Shown: in pieces, positions 7,854-16,764 of the stretch
How positions within the stretch are numbered: position 1 is the stretch's first letter
Layout of the letters: every line of letters starts with the position of its first letter
NCBI RefSeq assembly: GCF_900090325.1
Contig: NZ_FMHW01000002.1
Span: forward strand, 248,001 to 312,000
Direction: 5' to 3'
Length of the DNA stretch: 64,000 nt
Source of the DNA: Micromonospora pallida
Lineage (GTDB): Bacteria; Actinomycetota; Actinomycetes; Mycobacteriales; Micromonosporaceae
Made by a program: the position numbers and the translations under genes
Notes under the pieces: model-generated
Seen by the model: only the letters and a program-made list of their open reading frames with translations
Told to the model about the DNA's origin: nothing
The model's database searches: none

Positions 7854-10800
7854 TCAGAGCAGCGGTTCGGTGTCCGCCAGCAGGTGGTCGATCTCGGCCA
7901 GCAGCCGGGCCCGGCTGCCGTGCGCCGGCGGGATCAGCGGCTCGCCCCGCCGGTCCAGCGCGCCCCACCGGCCCGCCCCGTCCCGGACCAGGAAGGCGAC
8001 CGGGTGGACGACCACCGCAGCGTGCTCCGGTGGGACGATCATCCGGCCGGACCGGTCCAGCACCCCGCGTCGGCCGCCGAGGTCCACCACGGCCAGCCCC
8101 TCGTCGGTGAACCCGTCGACGTACCGTCCATCCGCGAGCGGGGTGGTGAAGCCGGCGTACCGGGGCCGCACCACCATCCGCCCGGACCGGTCGACCGCCC
8201 CCCAGACGCCGTCGACCAGCACCGTCGCGACACCGCGCCGGAACGGCCGTACGTCGTCGAAGCCCGGCGGGACGACCACCCGGTCGGTGCTGTCGACGGC
8301 CTGCCAGCCGCCGGCTCCGTCCCGGGACACCCAGGCCAGGCCGTCGGAGAACGAGCGGACAGCGAGGTAGGACGCCCCGATCAGGGTGGCGCCGGTATCG
8401 TCGATCAGCTCCCAGCCGGCGACGTCCGGACGGCGTACCCAGGCGACGCCCTCGCGGAAGGGCTGCACCTCGGCGTACTCGGCGGGCACCACCAGTTCGC
8501 CGTCGACGTCGGCGTACCCCCACCGGTGCTGACCCTCGTCGAGGCTCGGCACCGGTGCCCGGCGCTTCTGGAGGATGTCGTCGCGGCTCCTGGGTAGCGG
8601 TCCGAAGCCGGCGGCGGCCCGCGCCGCGATCGCGTCCAACGTCACCCCGGTCCGGGCCACCAGTTCCCGGTCCTCACCCCGACGCAGGTCAAGGGCCCGT
8701 TCGATGTGCTGGCAGGCTTCGATGTGGCGGCCCTGCTCGTAACCGGACCGGGCGAGGTGCTCGTGCAGGGTGGCCCGCAGCCGGTCGGGCAGCTCCGGGG
8801 AGTTCGCCTCGGTGAGAAGCCGGTCGGCCTCGGCGAACTCGCCCCGCCACTGGAGCACCCGGGCGAGCCGGGCCTGCACCAACGCGGTGCGCCGTAGCTG
8901 GCCCGTCGCCTCGGCGTAAGTGAGGGCGAGCCGGCCGTCCTCGAGCGCGTCGTCGAGGTCGCCCAACAGTCGGTTCACCACCGCCCGCAGGCTGAGCAGC
9001 CGGGCGCGCGAAGGGTTGTCGACCGTGTTGCCCAGCTTCTCGGTCAGGCCGGTGCGGACCTCCCGGAGGACGTCCGGCGTGTCGACCACCTCGCGCAGGG
9101 TCTCCGGGTGGAGCCGCCACCGCTGTCGGGCCAGCCACTGCTCGGGATCGGACCGGGTCTGCGGGGACGACGGGTTCGTCGACCGGGCCGCCGACCCGTC
9201 GCCGCCCGGCACCGTTCCGGACGGCGGTACGGGGGAGTGGCCGGACGGCGCGGAGACCGGCCGGTTCGGTGGCCCGGACACGGGACGCCCCGGCGGGGCC
9301 GAGACCGGCCGCCCCGGCGGTCCCGAGGTCGGCGCGTGTGGCGGTGCGGAGACGGGCTGTCCCGGCGGTGCGGAGACAGGCTTTGCCGGCGGCGCGGCGT
9401 GCGGTGGCGCGGAGGTCGGCGCGTGCGGTGGTCCGGAGACGGGCTGCACCGGCGGTGCGGAGACAGGCTGTCCCGGCGGTGCGGAGACGGGCTGTGCCGG
9501 CGTGGACGGCTGCGGGGCGGGGTGGGCTGGTTGCTTCGGACGGAACCATGCGTCGGCTTCCGCCGCCTGGTGGGTGACCGCCGGTGCCGGTGCCGGTGCC
9601 GGTGGCGGTGCCGGCGGTGGCGACGTGGCCACCGGTGCGCTCACCGGAGGCGCCGAGATCGGAACCGGAACGACGGGAGGAGCGGACACCGGCCTGTCCG
9701 ACAGTTGGGGAGCGGACCCCGACGGCATCGACGCGGGCGGCGCGGACACCGGCAGCCACCCGGCCGCCACCTGGTCGTCCCTCGTCTCCGCTGCTCGCGG
9801 CCTGACGATGACCGCCTCGCCGGGCATGGGGCTGTCGGCCGTCGCTGGCGGTGCGGAGACCTGCGCGACGGACGTCGGTGACGCGGAGTCCTGTGCGACG
9901 GACGTCGGTGACGCGGAGTCCTGTGCGACGGACGTCGGTGACGCGGAGTCCTGTGCGGCGGGCGCCGGTGGTGCGGAGACGGGCGCGGCCGGCGGCACGG
10001 GCTCGACGGCGGGGACCGGCTCGCCTGTACTGCCGGACAGCGGCTCGCCCGCACTGGCGGGCAACAGGGCGGCGGCCGGTTCGCTGGCGTCGGTGGCCTC
10101 CAATGGACTGCCGACCGCGTCCTCGCCCGGCTCCACGGTCGGGTGGGTCGACCCGCCCTGCGGCTCGTTCGGCGTCCGTCCGTGGTCGGGCTCGGGGCAG
10201 GCGACGTCCGGTCCACTGTTGCCGTCGTCATCGGACGGTGGGCTGCTGTCGGCGCTGTCCCGCGCCGGCGTACCGGCAACGTCCTCCGGTGCCGGGCCGC
10301 TGTCGTCGACAGGCTGGCTCCGGTCGGCCGGCTCGGGCCCCGCGTGCGGCTCGGGCCCCGCGTGCGGCTCGGGCCCCGCGTGCGGCTCGGGCCCCGCGTG
10401 CGGCTCGGGCCCCGCGTGCGGCTCGGGGGTGACGACGTCGCGTGCCGGCGGCACCGGCGTGGCCACGTCGCTGACGGTGTCCAGGGCGGGCGTCTGGACC
10501 GGGCCGTCCGCCACCGCGTTCCCGCCGTCAGGAGTGTGGTCGACGGCCGGACGAGCGTGGTCAGGCGGCACGTCCTGGCCGGCCCCGGTCCCGTCCGTGT
10601 CGACATGGTTGCCCGGCACCTCGGCGTTCCGGTCCGTCGACGCGGTCGGTTCGGCGTCGTCGGTCGGTGCGGCGTCGTCGGGCGGTGCGGCGGGACGGTC
10701 GTCCGTCGTCGCCGTCTCGGCCCGGCTCTCGTCCGCCGTCGGACGGGTGGGGTCTGGCTCTGCGGCAGTCGTTCTGTCGTCCGGCCCGGAGTCGTGCGCG

Positions 10801-12842
10801 ACCCCCGGGGACGGCAGGAACTCCAGCCGCAGTTTCCCGAGAGGCGGTGTGGCGACCGATGGGAGCGCGGAGCCGGGTTCGGCCGGCACGGCTTCCGGCC
10901 CGCCCACCACCGGTACGGCTTCTGTCGCGCCCACCACCGGCGGCGTGGTGGACCCGTCGTTCGCCAGGGACGACGTGCTCGCTTCGGCCGGCTCGCCGGT
11001 GGTCGGTGCCGTCGGTGGCGACGTGACCGGGCGAGCGTCCTCGGCGGTCGGGTGCTCCTCGCCGGAAGCCCGCTGCCCGTCCGGGGCCGACCGTACGTCG
11101 TCCGGCCGGAGTGGGGCAGCGACCGGCTCGGCGGGCGTGGGGCGGGCCGCGTCGGTGTCGGCTGCCCCCTCCGGGGTGCCCGACCATGTCTGCGTGATGC
11201 GGGCGGTGTCCTCGACCTCCGGCACCCACTGCTGGTGCGCCCGGGCCGGAGCCGACTCGTCCGGCCGGGTGGACCACGGCGACGAGTGCGCGCCGTCCGG
11301 CATGTGCCGCGAGTGTGCGTCGTCCGGCGTGCGCGCCTCGTCCGGCGTGGTCCGGGGCCGCGGGTGCGCGTCGTCGGGCGCGTGCCGGGACGGCGCCTCG
11401 TCCGGCCTGTGTCGGGAGTGGGCTTCGTCCGGCGTGTGCCGCGAGGGTGACCAGGCGTCCTCCGCTGCCGGCCGGGGCTGCGGTCGGGGGCCCTCGGGTG
11501 TGCCGGGCCGCCCCGGATACGACCACGCCTGGGTGGTCTCGGCGTCGGCCGGGGCCTGGCCCCACGGACGGGGCGTGGGCTCGTCCCGCCCGCCCGACCA
11601 GTGGGGACGTGTCGACGGCTCGTCCCGGTCGGCGGGCTGCCGTGGGTACGGCCGGGTGTCGTCCCGCGCCCACTGCGGGCGGTGCTGAGCGTCGTCCCGG
11701 GGCGGTTGCGGCCGCTGCTGGCTGTCGTCCCGGAGCCGGTACGGGTGGCTGGGTACGTCGTCCCGGTCGGGGAACCAGCGCTGGTCTGGTGCGGCGGCCG
11801 GGCGTTCCGGCCGCCGTGCGGTGTCGGCCGGGCGTTCCGGCCGCCCTGCGCCGGGGTCGGCCGGCCGTTCCGACCACTGTGCGGCGGGGTCGGCCGGGCG
11901 GTCGGGCCACGGGGAGGCGGCAGCCGGGCGTTCGGCTGGGGTGCCCGGCGGGCGGGACGACTCCCGACCCGTCGGGGTACGGCGTGCCGCCCAGCCGCCT
12001 CGCTCGTCCGTCCCGGCGTCCGGGTGGTCGTACCTGGCCCCCGGACGGGGTGCCTCGTGTCCGGCACCTGGACGGGGTACCTCGTGTCCGGGCCTCGGGC
12101 GGTCGGCTGCGTCGTATCCAGATCCCGGGCGGTCGGCTGCGTCGTGCCGGCGGGCGCCGTAGGGCGGGCGCTCCTGGGGTGCGTCGTACCAGGAGGCGGC
12201 CGGTGGGCGGCGCTCCCCGGGTTCCGGCAACCAGCCCGGCTCGGACCGGGGCGCGGGGGAGACGGGCGGGTACGTCCGGGCATCGCCAGCCGCCCACCGG
12301 TCGGGGTCGTGGTGCGGGCGGTCGCCGTGCCAGCCGCCGGCGCGGTCCGGCTCCCGGTGCCGGTCCCATTCCCCGTCCCGCTCCCGGGGTCGTTCGCGTT
12401 CGACCGTCCAGCCGGCCGGCGGGTGCCGGAGGTCGGGGCGGGACGGTGCACCGGTGTGCCACGCGTCAGCGGCCGGTGGCTCGTCCGGGTACCGGTCCTG
12501 CTGCTGTGGCCGTGCGGGGCCGGTCGGCGGGCGGGCGTACGGGTCGTCGACCGGATACCGGTGCCCGTTCCCCCGGCCGTGCCCGCTCGGGCCGTCGGGG
12601 TCGCCGTGGTCGTCCCGGGAGTACCCGCGCCGGTACCGGCTGTCCGGCCCGGCCGGCACTAGGGGAATGACCTCGGCCCGGCCGGTGGCGGTGGCCCGGC
12701 CCCGGTTGTCCCGGGGCGGGACCTGCTGGATTCCGATGTCTCCCGGGTACCGCTGACCTGGGAACTGGGGGTGCCACTCGGTGGTCGGCTCGACCATCCA
12801 GGACGGTTCGGCCGGGTCGCGCCAGCGGTCGAAGCCGCTCAT
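7854..12842 (-). CDS. giant proline-rich/TPR/WG-repeat protein (1,662 aa)
   Basis: A single 1,662-residue frame. Residues 1 to about 1,190 are low-complexity, rich in Pro, Arg, Asp and Ala, with recurring PVSAPP-type motifs, a block of three DSASPTSVAQ repeats and five GPEPHA hexapeptides. A helical TPR-like region (about 1,210-1,370, e.g. LGDLDDALEDGRLALTYAEATGQLRRTALVQARLARVLQWRGEF) follows. The C-terminus (about 1,390-1,640) carries six or seven WG repeats such as RWGYADVDGELVVPAEY and GVWGAVDRSGRMVVRPRY. No signal peptide or membrane helix is present. WG repeats are thought to mediate protein binding; no enzymatic function can be assigned. AAGGT precedes the ATG. It is divergent from the ABC exporter operon. 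Confidence 0.85.
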   Translation of the reverse strand: MSGFDRWRDPAEPSWMVEPTTEWHPQFPGQRYPGDIGIQQVPPRDNRGRATATGRAEVIPLVPAGPDSRYRRGYSRDDHGDPDGPSGHGRGNGHRYPVDDPYARPPTGPARPQQQDRYPDEPPAADAWHTGAPSRPDLRHPPAGWTVERERPRERDGEWDRHREPDRAGGWHGDRPHHDPDRWAAGDARTYPPVSPAPRSEPGWLPEPGERRPPAASWYDAPQERPPYGARRHDAADRPGSGYDAADRPRPGHEVPRPGAGHEAPRPGARYDHPDAGTDERGGWAARRTPTGRESSRPPGTPAERPAAASPWPDRPADPAAQWSERPADPGAGRPERPADTARRPERPAAAPDQRWFPDRDDVPSHPYRLRDDSQQRPQPPRDDAQHRPQWARDDTRPYPRQPADRDEPSTRPHWSGGRDEPTPRPWGQAPADAETTQAWSYPGRPGTPEGPRPQPRPAAEDAWSPSRHTPDEAHSRHRPDEAPSRHAPDDAHPRPRTTPDEARTPDDAHSRHMPDGAHSSPWSTRPDESAPARAHQQWVPEVEDTARITQTWSGTPEGAADTDAARPTPAEPVAAPLRPDDVRSAPDGQRASGEEHPTAEDARPVTSPPTAPTTGEPAEASTSSLANDGSTTPPVVGATEAVPVVGGPEAVPAEPGSALPSVATPPLGKLRLEFLPSPGVAHDSGPDDRTTAAEPDPTRPTADESRAETATTDDRPAAPPDDAAPTDDAEPTASTDRNAEVPGNHVDTDGTGAGQDVPPDHARPAVDHTPDGGNAVADGPVQTPALDTVSDVATPVPPARDVVTPEPHAGPEPHAGPEPHAGPEPHAGPEPHAGPEPADRSQPVDDSGPAPEDVAGTPARDSADSSPPSDDDGNSGPDVACPEPDHGRTPNEPQGGSTHPTVEPGEDAVGSPLEATDASEPAAALLPASAGEPLSGSTGEPVPAVEPVPPAAPVSAPPAPAAQDSASPTSVAQDSASPTSVAQDSASPTSVAQVSAPPATADSPMPGEAVIVRPRAAETRDDQVAAGWLPVSAPPASMPSGSAPQLSDRPVSAPPVVPVPISAPPVSAPVATSPPPAPPPAPAPAPAVTHQAAEADAWFRPKQPAHPAPQPSTPAQPVSAPPGQPVSAPPVQPVSGPPHAPTSAPPHAAPPAKPVSAPPGQPVSAPPHAPTSGPPGRPVSAPPGRPVSGPPNRPVSAPSGHSPVPPSGTVPGGDGSAARSTNPSSPQTRSDPEQWLARQRWRLHPETLREVVDTPDVLREVRTGLTEKLGNTVDNPSRARLLSLRAVVNRLLGDLDDALEDGRLALTYAEATGQLRRTALVQARLARVLQWRGEFAEADRLLTEANSPELPDRLRATLHEHLARSGYEQGRHIEACQHIERALDLRRGEDRELVARTGVTLDAIAARAAAGFGPLPRSRDDILQKRRAPVPSLDEGQHRWGYADVDGELVVPAEYAEVQPFREGVAWVRRPDVAGWELIDDTGATLIGASYLAVRSFSDGLAWVSRDGAGGWQAVDSTDRVVVPPGFDDVRPFRRGVATVLVDGVWGAVDRSGRMVVRPRYAGFTTPLADGRYVDGFTDEGLAVVDLGGRRGVLDRSGRMIVPPEHAAVVVHPVAFLVRDGAGRWGALDRRGEPLIPPAHGSRARLLAEIDHLLADTEPLL
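9865..9954. repeat. 30-bp coding tandem repeat, three identical copies
   Basis: Three perfect 30-bp copies at 9865, 9895 and 9925 encode DSASPTSVAQ on the minus strand within the WG-repeat protein. The length preserves the reading frame. Confidence 0.95.
10330..10419. repeat. 18-bp coding tandem repeat, five identical copies
   Basis: Five perfect copies of an 18-bp unit (GGCTCGGGCCCCGCGTGC) encode GPEPHA hexapeptides on the minus strand within the WG-repeat protein. Lack of silent differences implies recent expansion. Confidence 0.95.
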
Positions 12843-13005
12843 CCGGTGACCTTCCGCCCGCCCGCGCGCCGCGCCCGGGGGGCCGGATCGCGTCGGTCGC
12901 TCACGGCGGTGTCACCTCGTCGGAAATTGTCGCGCTGGCGGTGCGGGCGGGTCGGTAGAGTCGCTCGTTCCGGCACTGGCGTAGCTGCGGAAGGAGGGTA
13001 ACGGC

Positions 13006-13857
13006 GTGGGCTCCGTTACCGCCACTGTGGGACCGGTCCGGCACTCAAACGTTATCCTACGGTTTCGGACATTTGTTGCGATAGTCGGATCGGGTTTCCG
13101 CCGATACGCCACGTATCGGCAAGCTGCGGTTGCCGGCGCGGTCACCAACACCGTCTTCGGTTTCCTCCGTACGTACCTCCTGCTCGCCGTGGCTCGCGAG
13201 GCCGGCCCGGTCGCCGGCTACGACCCGGCCCAATTGGTGACCTTCGTCTGGATGGGACAGGGCCTGCTCGGCGTGGTCCTCCTGTGGAGCGAGACCGAAC
13301 TGGCCGACCGGATCCGGACCGGGGACGTGGTCGCCGACCTGCTCCGCCCGGTCGACCCGGTGACCAGCCACCTCGCCACTGACCTGGGCCGCGCCGGGTA
13401 CGCGGTGCTGGCCCGCATGCTGCCGCCGGTGCTGGTCGGCCCGGTCTTCTTCGAGGTCTACCTGCCGACCCGCTGGACCACCGGGCTGCTGTTCCCGCTC
13501 TCGGTGCTGCTGGCCGTGGTGACCTGCTTCGGCTGCCGGTATCTGGTCAACAGCACCGCCTACTGGCTGCACGACGTCCGGGGCCCGATGATTCTGTTTA
13601 CGCTCAGTGCCGGTGTGCTGTCCGGGCTCTACTTCCCGCTGCGCTTCCTGCCGGAGGGGCTCTACCAGGCGATGTGGATCGTCACCCCGTTTCCGAGCCT
13701 CTTCCAGACCCCGCTCGACGTGCTGGTAGAGGTCGATCCGTCGCTGACCTCGTTCGCCCTCGTCGGGGTGCAGGTGGTCTGGGCGGCGCTGATCCTGGCG
13801 GCCTGCCGGCTGGTGCAACGCCGCGCCGAGCGTCGGCTGGTGGTGCAGGGTGGCTGA
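13006..13857 (+). CDS. ABC-2 type exporter permease (first of two)
   Basis: A 283-residue inner-membrane protein with about six hydrophobic segments, of the ABC-2/DUF990-like permease type. It opens a three-gene operon with a second permease and an ATPase; together they would form a heterodimeric exporter of unknown substrate. AAGGAGGG lies seven bases before the GTG start. Its stop overlaps the start of the second permease, implying translational coupling and a fixed 1:1 ratio. Confidence 0.85.
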   Translation: MGSVTATVGPVRHSNVILRFRTFVAIVGSGFRRYATYRQAAVAGAVTNTVFGFLRTYLLLAVAREAGPVAGYDPAQLVTFVWMGQGLLGVVLLWSETELADRIRTGDVVADLLRPVDPVTSHLATDLGRAGYAVLARMLPPVLVGPVFFEVYLPTRWTTGLLFPLSVLLAVVTCFGCRYLVNSTAYWLHDVRGPMILFTLSAGVLSGLYFPLRFLPEGLYQAMWIVTPFPSLFQTPLDVLVEVDPSLTSFALVGVQVVWAALILAACRLVQRRAERRLVVQGG

Positions 13858-14665
13858 CCCGGCCGGCTCGACGCTGAGGGCGTACCGGGCCCTGCTCGGT
13901 GCGCAGGCCCGGTCGCAGACCGCGTACCGGGTGTCGTTCACCGTGGACCTGGTCGGCAACGTCGGGGCGACCTTCTTCGACGTGCTCACCGTCTTCGTCC
14001 TCTTCGGCGTGACCCGGGAGATGGGCGGCTTCACCCTGCGCGAGACGTTTGTGATGGTTGCCCTCTCGGCGTGTTCCTTCGCCACCGCCGACCTGCTGGT
14101 CGGCAACGTCGAACGACTGCCCCGGTACGTGCGCACCGGCCTGTTCGACACGGTGCTGCTGCGCCCGCTCGGCGCGCTGCCGCAACTGCTGTTGATGGAC
14201 CTGCCGCTGCGCAAGATCTCCAGGGTGCTCCTCGGGCTGGCCGTGCTGGTGGTGGCGGTCGGCTCGGCCGGCATCGACTGGACCCCGGCCCGGGCGGTGC
14301 TGGTGGTGCTTGCCCCGCTGGCCGGCGTGGTCTTCTTCGGGTCGATCTTCGTGGCCACCGCGACCGTCTCGTTCTACTGGGTCGAGTCGGGGCAACTGGC
14401 CAACTCGATCACCTACGGTGGGCGGGACTTCACCTCGTACCCGGTCACCGTCTTCGGCGGCTGGTTCCGCGCGGTCTTCGCGTACGGGCTGGGGTTCGCT
14501 TTCGTCAGCTACCACCCGGCGCTGGCGCTGCTCGGCCGGGACGACCCGCTCGGCCTGCCGCCCTGGGTGGGGTGGGCCTCGCCGGGCGTCGCGGTGGTCG
14601 CCGCCGCGATCGCCGCCACGGCGTGGCGAATCGGTGTCCGACACTACCGGAGTACGGGGTCCTGA
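13850..14665 (+). CDS. ABC-2 type exporter permease (second of two)
   Basis: A 271-residue integral membrane protein with about six hydrophobic segments and the cytoplasmic stretch RLPRYVRTGLFDTVLLRPLG, which resembles the equivalent loop of its upstream partner (ADRIRTGDVVADLLRPVDP). The two permeases are probably ancient duplicates. The GTG start at 13850 overlaps the previous gene by 8 bp, and its end lies 2 bp before the ATPase start. Substrate unknown. Confidence 0.85.
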   Translation: MADPAGSTLRAYRALLGAQARSQTAYRVSFTVDLVGNVGATFFDVLTVFVLFGVTREMGGFTLRETFVMVALSACSFATADLLVGNVERLPRYVRTGLFDTVLLRPLGALPQLLLMDLPLRKISRVLLGLAVLVVAVGSAGIDWTPARAVLVVLAPLAGVVFFGSIFVATATVSFYWVESGQLANSITYGGRDFTSYPVTVFGGWFRAVFAYGLGFAFVSYHPALALLGRDDPLGLPPWVGWASPGVAVVAAAIAATAWRIGVRHYRSTGS

Positions 14666-14667
14666 GC

Positions 14668-15633
14668 GTGACCGTGATCGAGGCGCACGCACTGCGCAAG
14701 GAGTTCACCGTCCGGGTCCGAGCCGGTCGGCTACGCCGGCACAAGCGGGTGGTCACCGCCGTGGACGGGGTGGACCTGCGGGTGGAGCGGGGCGAGATGC
14801 TCGGCTACATCGGCCCGAACGGGGCCGGCAAGTCCACCACCCTGAAGATGCTCACCGGGGTGCTCACCCCCACCGCCGGACAGGTCCGGGTCTGCGGCCT
14901 GGAGCCGGTCGCCCGCCGGACCCGGCTGGCCCTGGGCATCGGCGTGGTGTTCGGGCAGCGCTCTCAGCTCTGGTGGGACCTGCCCCTGCGCGACTCGTTC
15001 GACCTGCTGCGGCACATCTACCGGGTGCCGGCCGCCGCGCACGCCACCCGGCTGCGCCGCTGCCGGGACCTGCTCGACCTGGACGCCTTCCTCGACACCC
15101 CGGTTCGGCAGCTCTCGCTCGGCCAGCGGATGCGCGGCGAGCTGACCGCCGCGCTGCTGCACGGCCCGCAGGTGCTCTTCCTCGACGAGCCGACCATCGG
15201 GCTGGACGTGGTCAGCCGGCAGGCGGTGCGGGGCTTCCTCGCCGAGTTGGGCCGGACCGGGGACACCACCCTGGTACTGACCACCCACGACCTGGCCGAC
15301 ATCGAGCGGCTCTGTCGGCGTCTCGTGGTGATCGACCACGGTCGGGTGGTGCACGACGGCTCGATCGCCGCCCTGCACAGTCGGTACGGCTCCCGCCGGC
15401 TGGTGGTCGCCGAGCTGGACGTCGTCCTGCCCGAACCACCGACGCTGCCCGGCGCGCCGTTGCAGCGGGTGGAGGCCGACGGGCACCGGCTGGTCTACGC
15501 GCTGGAGTCGGCGGGCGTGGCCGAGGTGGTCGCCCAACTGGCCGGCCTCGCCACGCTCCGCGACATCTCGATCGTCGAGCCGGACATCGAGGACGTGGTG
15601 GCCCGCCTCTACCGCACCCCACACCCGGTCTGA
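14668..15633 (+). CDS. ABC exporter ATP-binding protein
   Basis: A 321-residue ATPase with Walker A GPNGAGKST, Q-loop glutamine in FGQRSQLWWD, signature LSLGQRMRGE, Walker B VLFLDEP and H-loop TTHDLAD. The YIGPNGAGKSTTLKML and FGQRSQLWW stretches match ATPases that pair with DUF990-type permeases. The C-terminal 80 residues form an accessory domain. The GTG at 14668 gives MTVIEAHALRKEF; the open frame upstream belongs to the permease gene in another frame. A 57-bp palindromic repeat follows 28 bases after the stop. Confidence 0.92.
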   Translation: MTVIEAHALRKEFTVRVRAGRLRRHKRVVTAVDGVDLRVERGEMLGYIGPNGAGKSTTLKMLTGVLTPTAGQVRVCGLEPVARRTRLALGIGVVFGQRSQLWWDLPLRDSFDLLRHIYRVPAAAHATRLRRCRDLLDLDAFLDTPVRQLSLGQRMRGELTAALLHGPQVLFLDEPTIGLDVVSRQAVRGFLAELGRTGDTTLVLTTHDLADIERLCRRLVVIDHGRVVHDGSIAALHSRYGSRRLVVAELDVVLPEPPTLPGAPLQRVEADGHRLVYALESAGVAEVVAQLAGLATLRDISIVEPDIEDVVARLYRTPHPV

Positions 15634-15661
15634 GCGGGGGATGCGGCGAACGCGTTCGGGT

Positions 15662-15718
15662 GGTAGCAGGGGACCCCTGTTACCGCCTGATGATGAGGAG
15701 GGGTCCCCTGCTACCACC
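15662..15718. repeat. 57-bp palindromic repeat, copy 2
   Basis: Left arm GGTAGCAGGGGACCCCTG and right arm GGGGTCCCCTGCTACCACC flank a core containing GATGATGAG. It lies just downstream of the ABC ATPase stop, where it could act as a terminator between convergent genes. Confidence 0.9.
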
Positions 15719-15748
15719 GCAGGAGCGCGCTACCACCGCAGGAGCGCG
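15711..15748. repeat. 19-bp tandem duplication
   Basis: CTACCACCGCAGGAGCGCG occurs twice head to tail and is followed by a partial third copy. The first copy overlaps the right end of the 57-bp palindrome, so the duplication was probably made from its flank. Confidence 0.9.
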
Positions 15749-15768
15749 CTACTGCCGTGGGAAGAACG

Positions 15769-16365
15769 TCAGACCGGGTCGCCGAGGTTGACCCGGGGGG
15801 CCGGGGCGCGCATCTTGCGGAAGGTGATCGACCGCATGATCGCGTACAGGTAGAGCGAACCCAGCCGCTGGCCGGTGTTGGGGAAGCGTTCCCGGACCAG
15901 CTTCTTGATCTTCCGGCTGATGAGCACGGAGTCGATCGCGACGCCGACCGCCAGCGCGGCCCAGAGCAGGTTGGAGACCAACCGCACGATCGGCGGCATG
16001 GCCGCCGACGAGCCGATCAGCACGACCAGCGCGCCGCCGAAGAACCAGGTGCCGACGGTACGCCGGGAGTCGACCACGTTACGGGCGAGCAGCCGCTCCG
16101 GACCCCGGTCCCGCGGGCCGCCCTCCCGGCGGAACTCCTCGGCCGCCTCGGCCCGCAGCCGCCGACGCCGCTCCTTGGCCTCGTCCTTGCTCAACGGCTT
16201 GGTGGCGGCGGCGACCCGGCGGTTGGCCGTGGGTCGCTTCGGCGTCTCCCGTCCCTTGGCCGGGGTGTAGCCCCGGGAGCGGGCAGACGTGGACGTCTCC
16301 TCCGGCGTCACCTCGGTGGCGGCGTCGTCGACGGTGGCGGACTTGCGGCGAAACAGCGAGAGCAC
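15769..16365 (-). CDS. DUF3043 family membrane protein
   Basis: A 198-residue protein with a charged cytoplasmic N-terminal half (KPLSKDEAKERRRRLRAEAAEEFRR), two hydrophobic helices near residues 115-160 and a basic C-terminal tail (FPNTGQRLGSLYLYAIMRS). This layout matches the actinobacterial DUF3043 family of unknown function. The GTG start at 16365 is chosen because TACCCT lies seven bases before it; a longer frame to 16407 would cross that hexamer. Confidence 0.8.
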   Translation of the reverse strand: MLSLFRRKSATVDDAATEVTPEETSTSARSRGYTPAKGRETPKRPTANRRVAAATKPLSKDEAKERRRRLRAEAAEEFRREGGPRDRGPERLLARNVVDSRRTVGTWFFGGALVVLIGSSAAMPPIVRLVSNLLWAALAVGVAIDSVLISRKIKKLVRERFPNTGQRLGSLYLYAIMRSITFRKMRAPAPRVNLGDPV

Positions 16366-16372
16366 GTGGTGA

Positions 16373-16378
16373 AGGGTA
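16373..16378 (-). promoter_or_regulatory. candidate -10 of a leaderless DUF3043 transcript
   Basis: TACCCT is seven bases before the GTG at 16365 and no ribosome binding site is visible. Confidence 0.4.
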
Positions 16379-16384
16379 GCCAAA

Positions 16385-16426
16385 CGTTGGCGGCCGGTGC
16401 ACATCACGGTGCACCGGCCGCCAACG
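16385..16426. terminator. strong hairpin between murA and the DUF3043 gene
   Basis: A perfect 18-bp inverted repeat (arm CGTTGGCGGCCGGTGCAC) with a 6-nt loop. It lies upstream of the DUF3043 promoter and downstream of murA, so it most likely ends the murA transcript. Confidence 0.7.
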
Positions 16427-16539
16427 CGGGTGAGTCAGGTCATGCCCGGAGGCTCGTTCGACCGGGTCTGCGGGCCACCGGCCACGCCGGTCACGCGGTC
16501 CGGTCAGACCCACCGATCACGGCCGCCTGGGTGGCCCCG

Positions 16540-16740
16540 TCGGTCACGGCGGCCCCGTCAACCTCGTTGGTCGCCGCCCCGTCAACCTCGTTGGTCGCCG
16601 CCCCGCCAAACCTCGTTGGTCGCGGCCGTCCAGCTTCGTTGGCCGGGGCCGCCCCGCCCACAACACCGTCGGTCACGGCCGCCCCGCCAGCTCCGTCGGT
16701 CGCGGCCGCCCCGCCAGCTCCGTCGGTCACGGTCGTCGGA
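16540..16740. repeat. degenerate 24-bp tandem repeat array in a 338-bp gene-free stretch
   Basis: The region 16427-16764 has no convincing gene. Within it, units resembling CTCGTTGGTCGCCGCCCC recur about eight times at 24-bp or near-24-bp steps, two of them identical. On the minus strand an 79-codon frame (16491-16730) reads as imperfect TDGAGGAA and TNEVDGAA octapeptides; it has no ribosome binding site and is not called as a gene. Confidence 0.75.
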
Positions 16741-16764
16741 CGTGCGCGCCTGTGGCTCCGGCGG

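Noticed and set aside
8920..11688. Plus-strand frame of 922 codons and minus-strand frames at 9641-12451 and 10561-12462
   Set aside because: They mirror the repetitive third-position-biased coding sequence of the 1,662-residue protein; only that frame ends in TPR and WG repeats.
16491..16730. 79-codon minus-strand ORF after murA
   Set aside because: No ribosome binding site and composition explained by the 24-bp repeat; kept as a finding, not as a gene.
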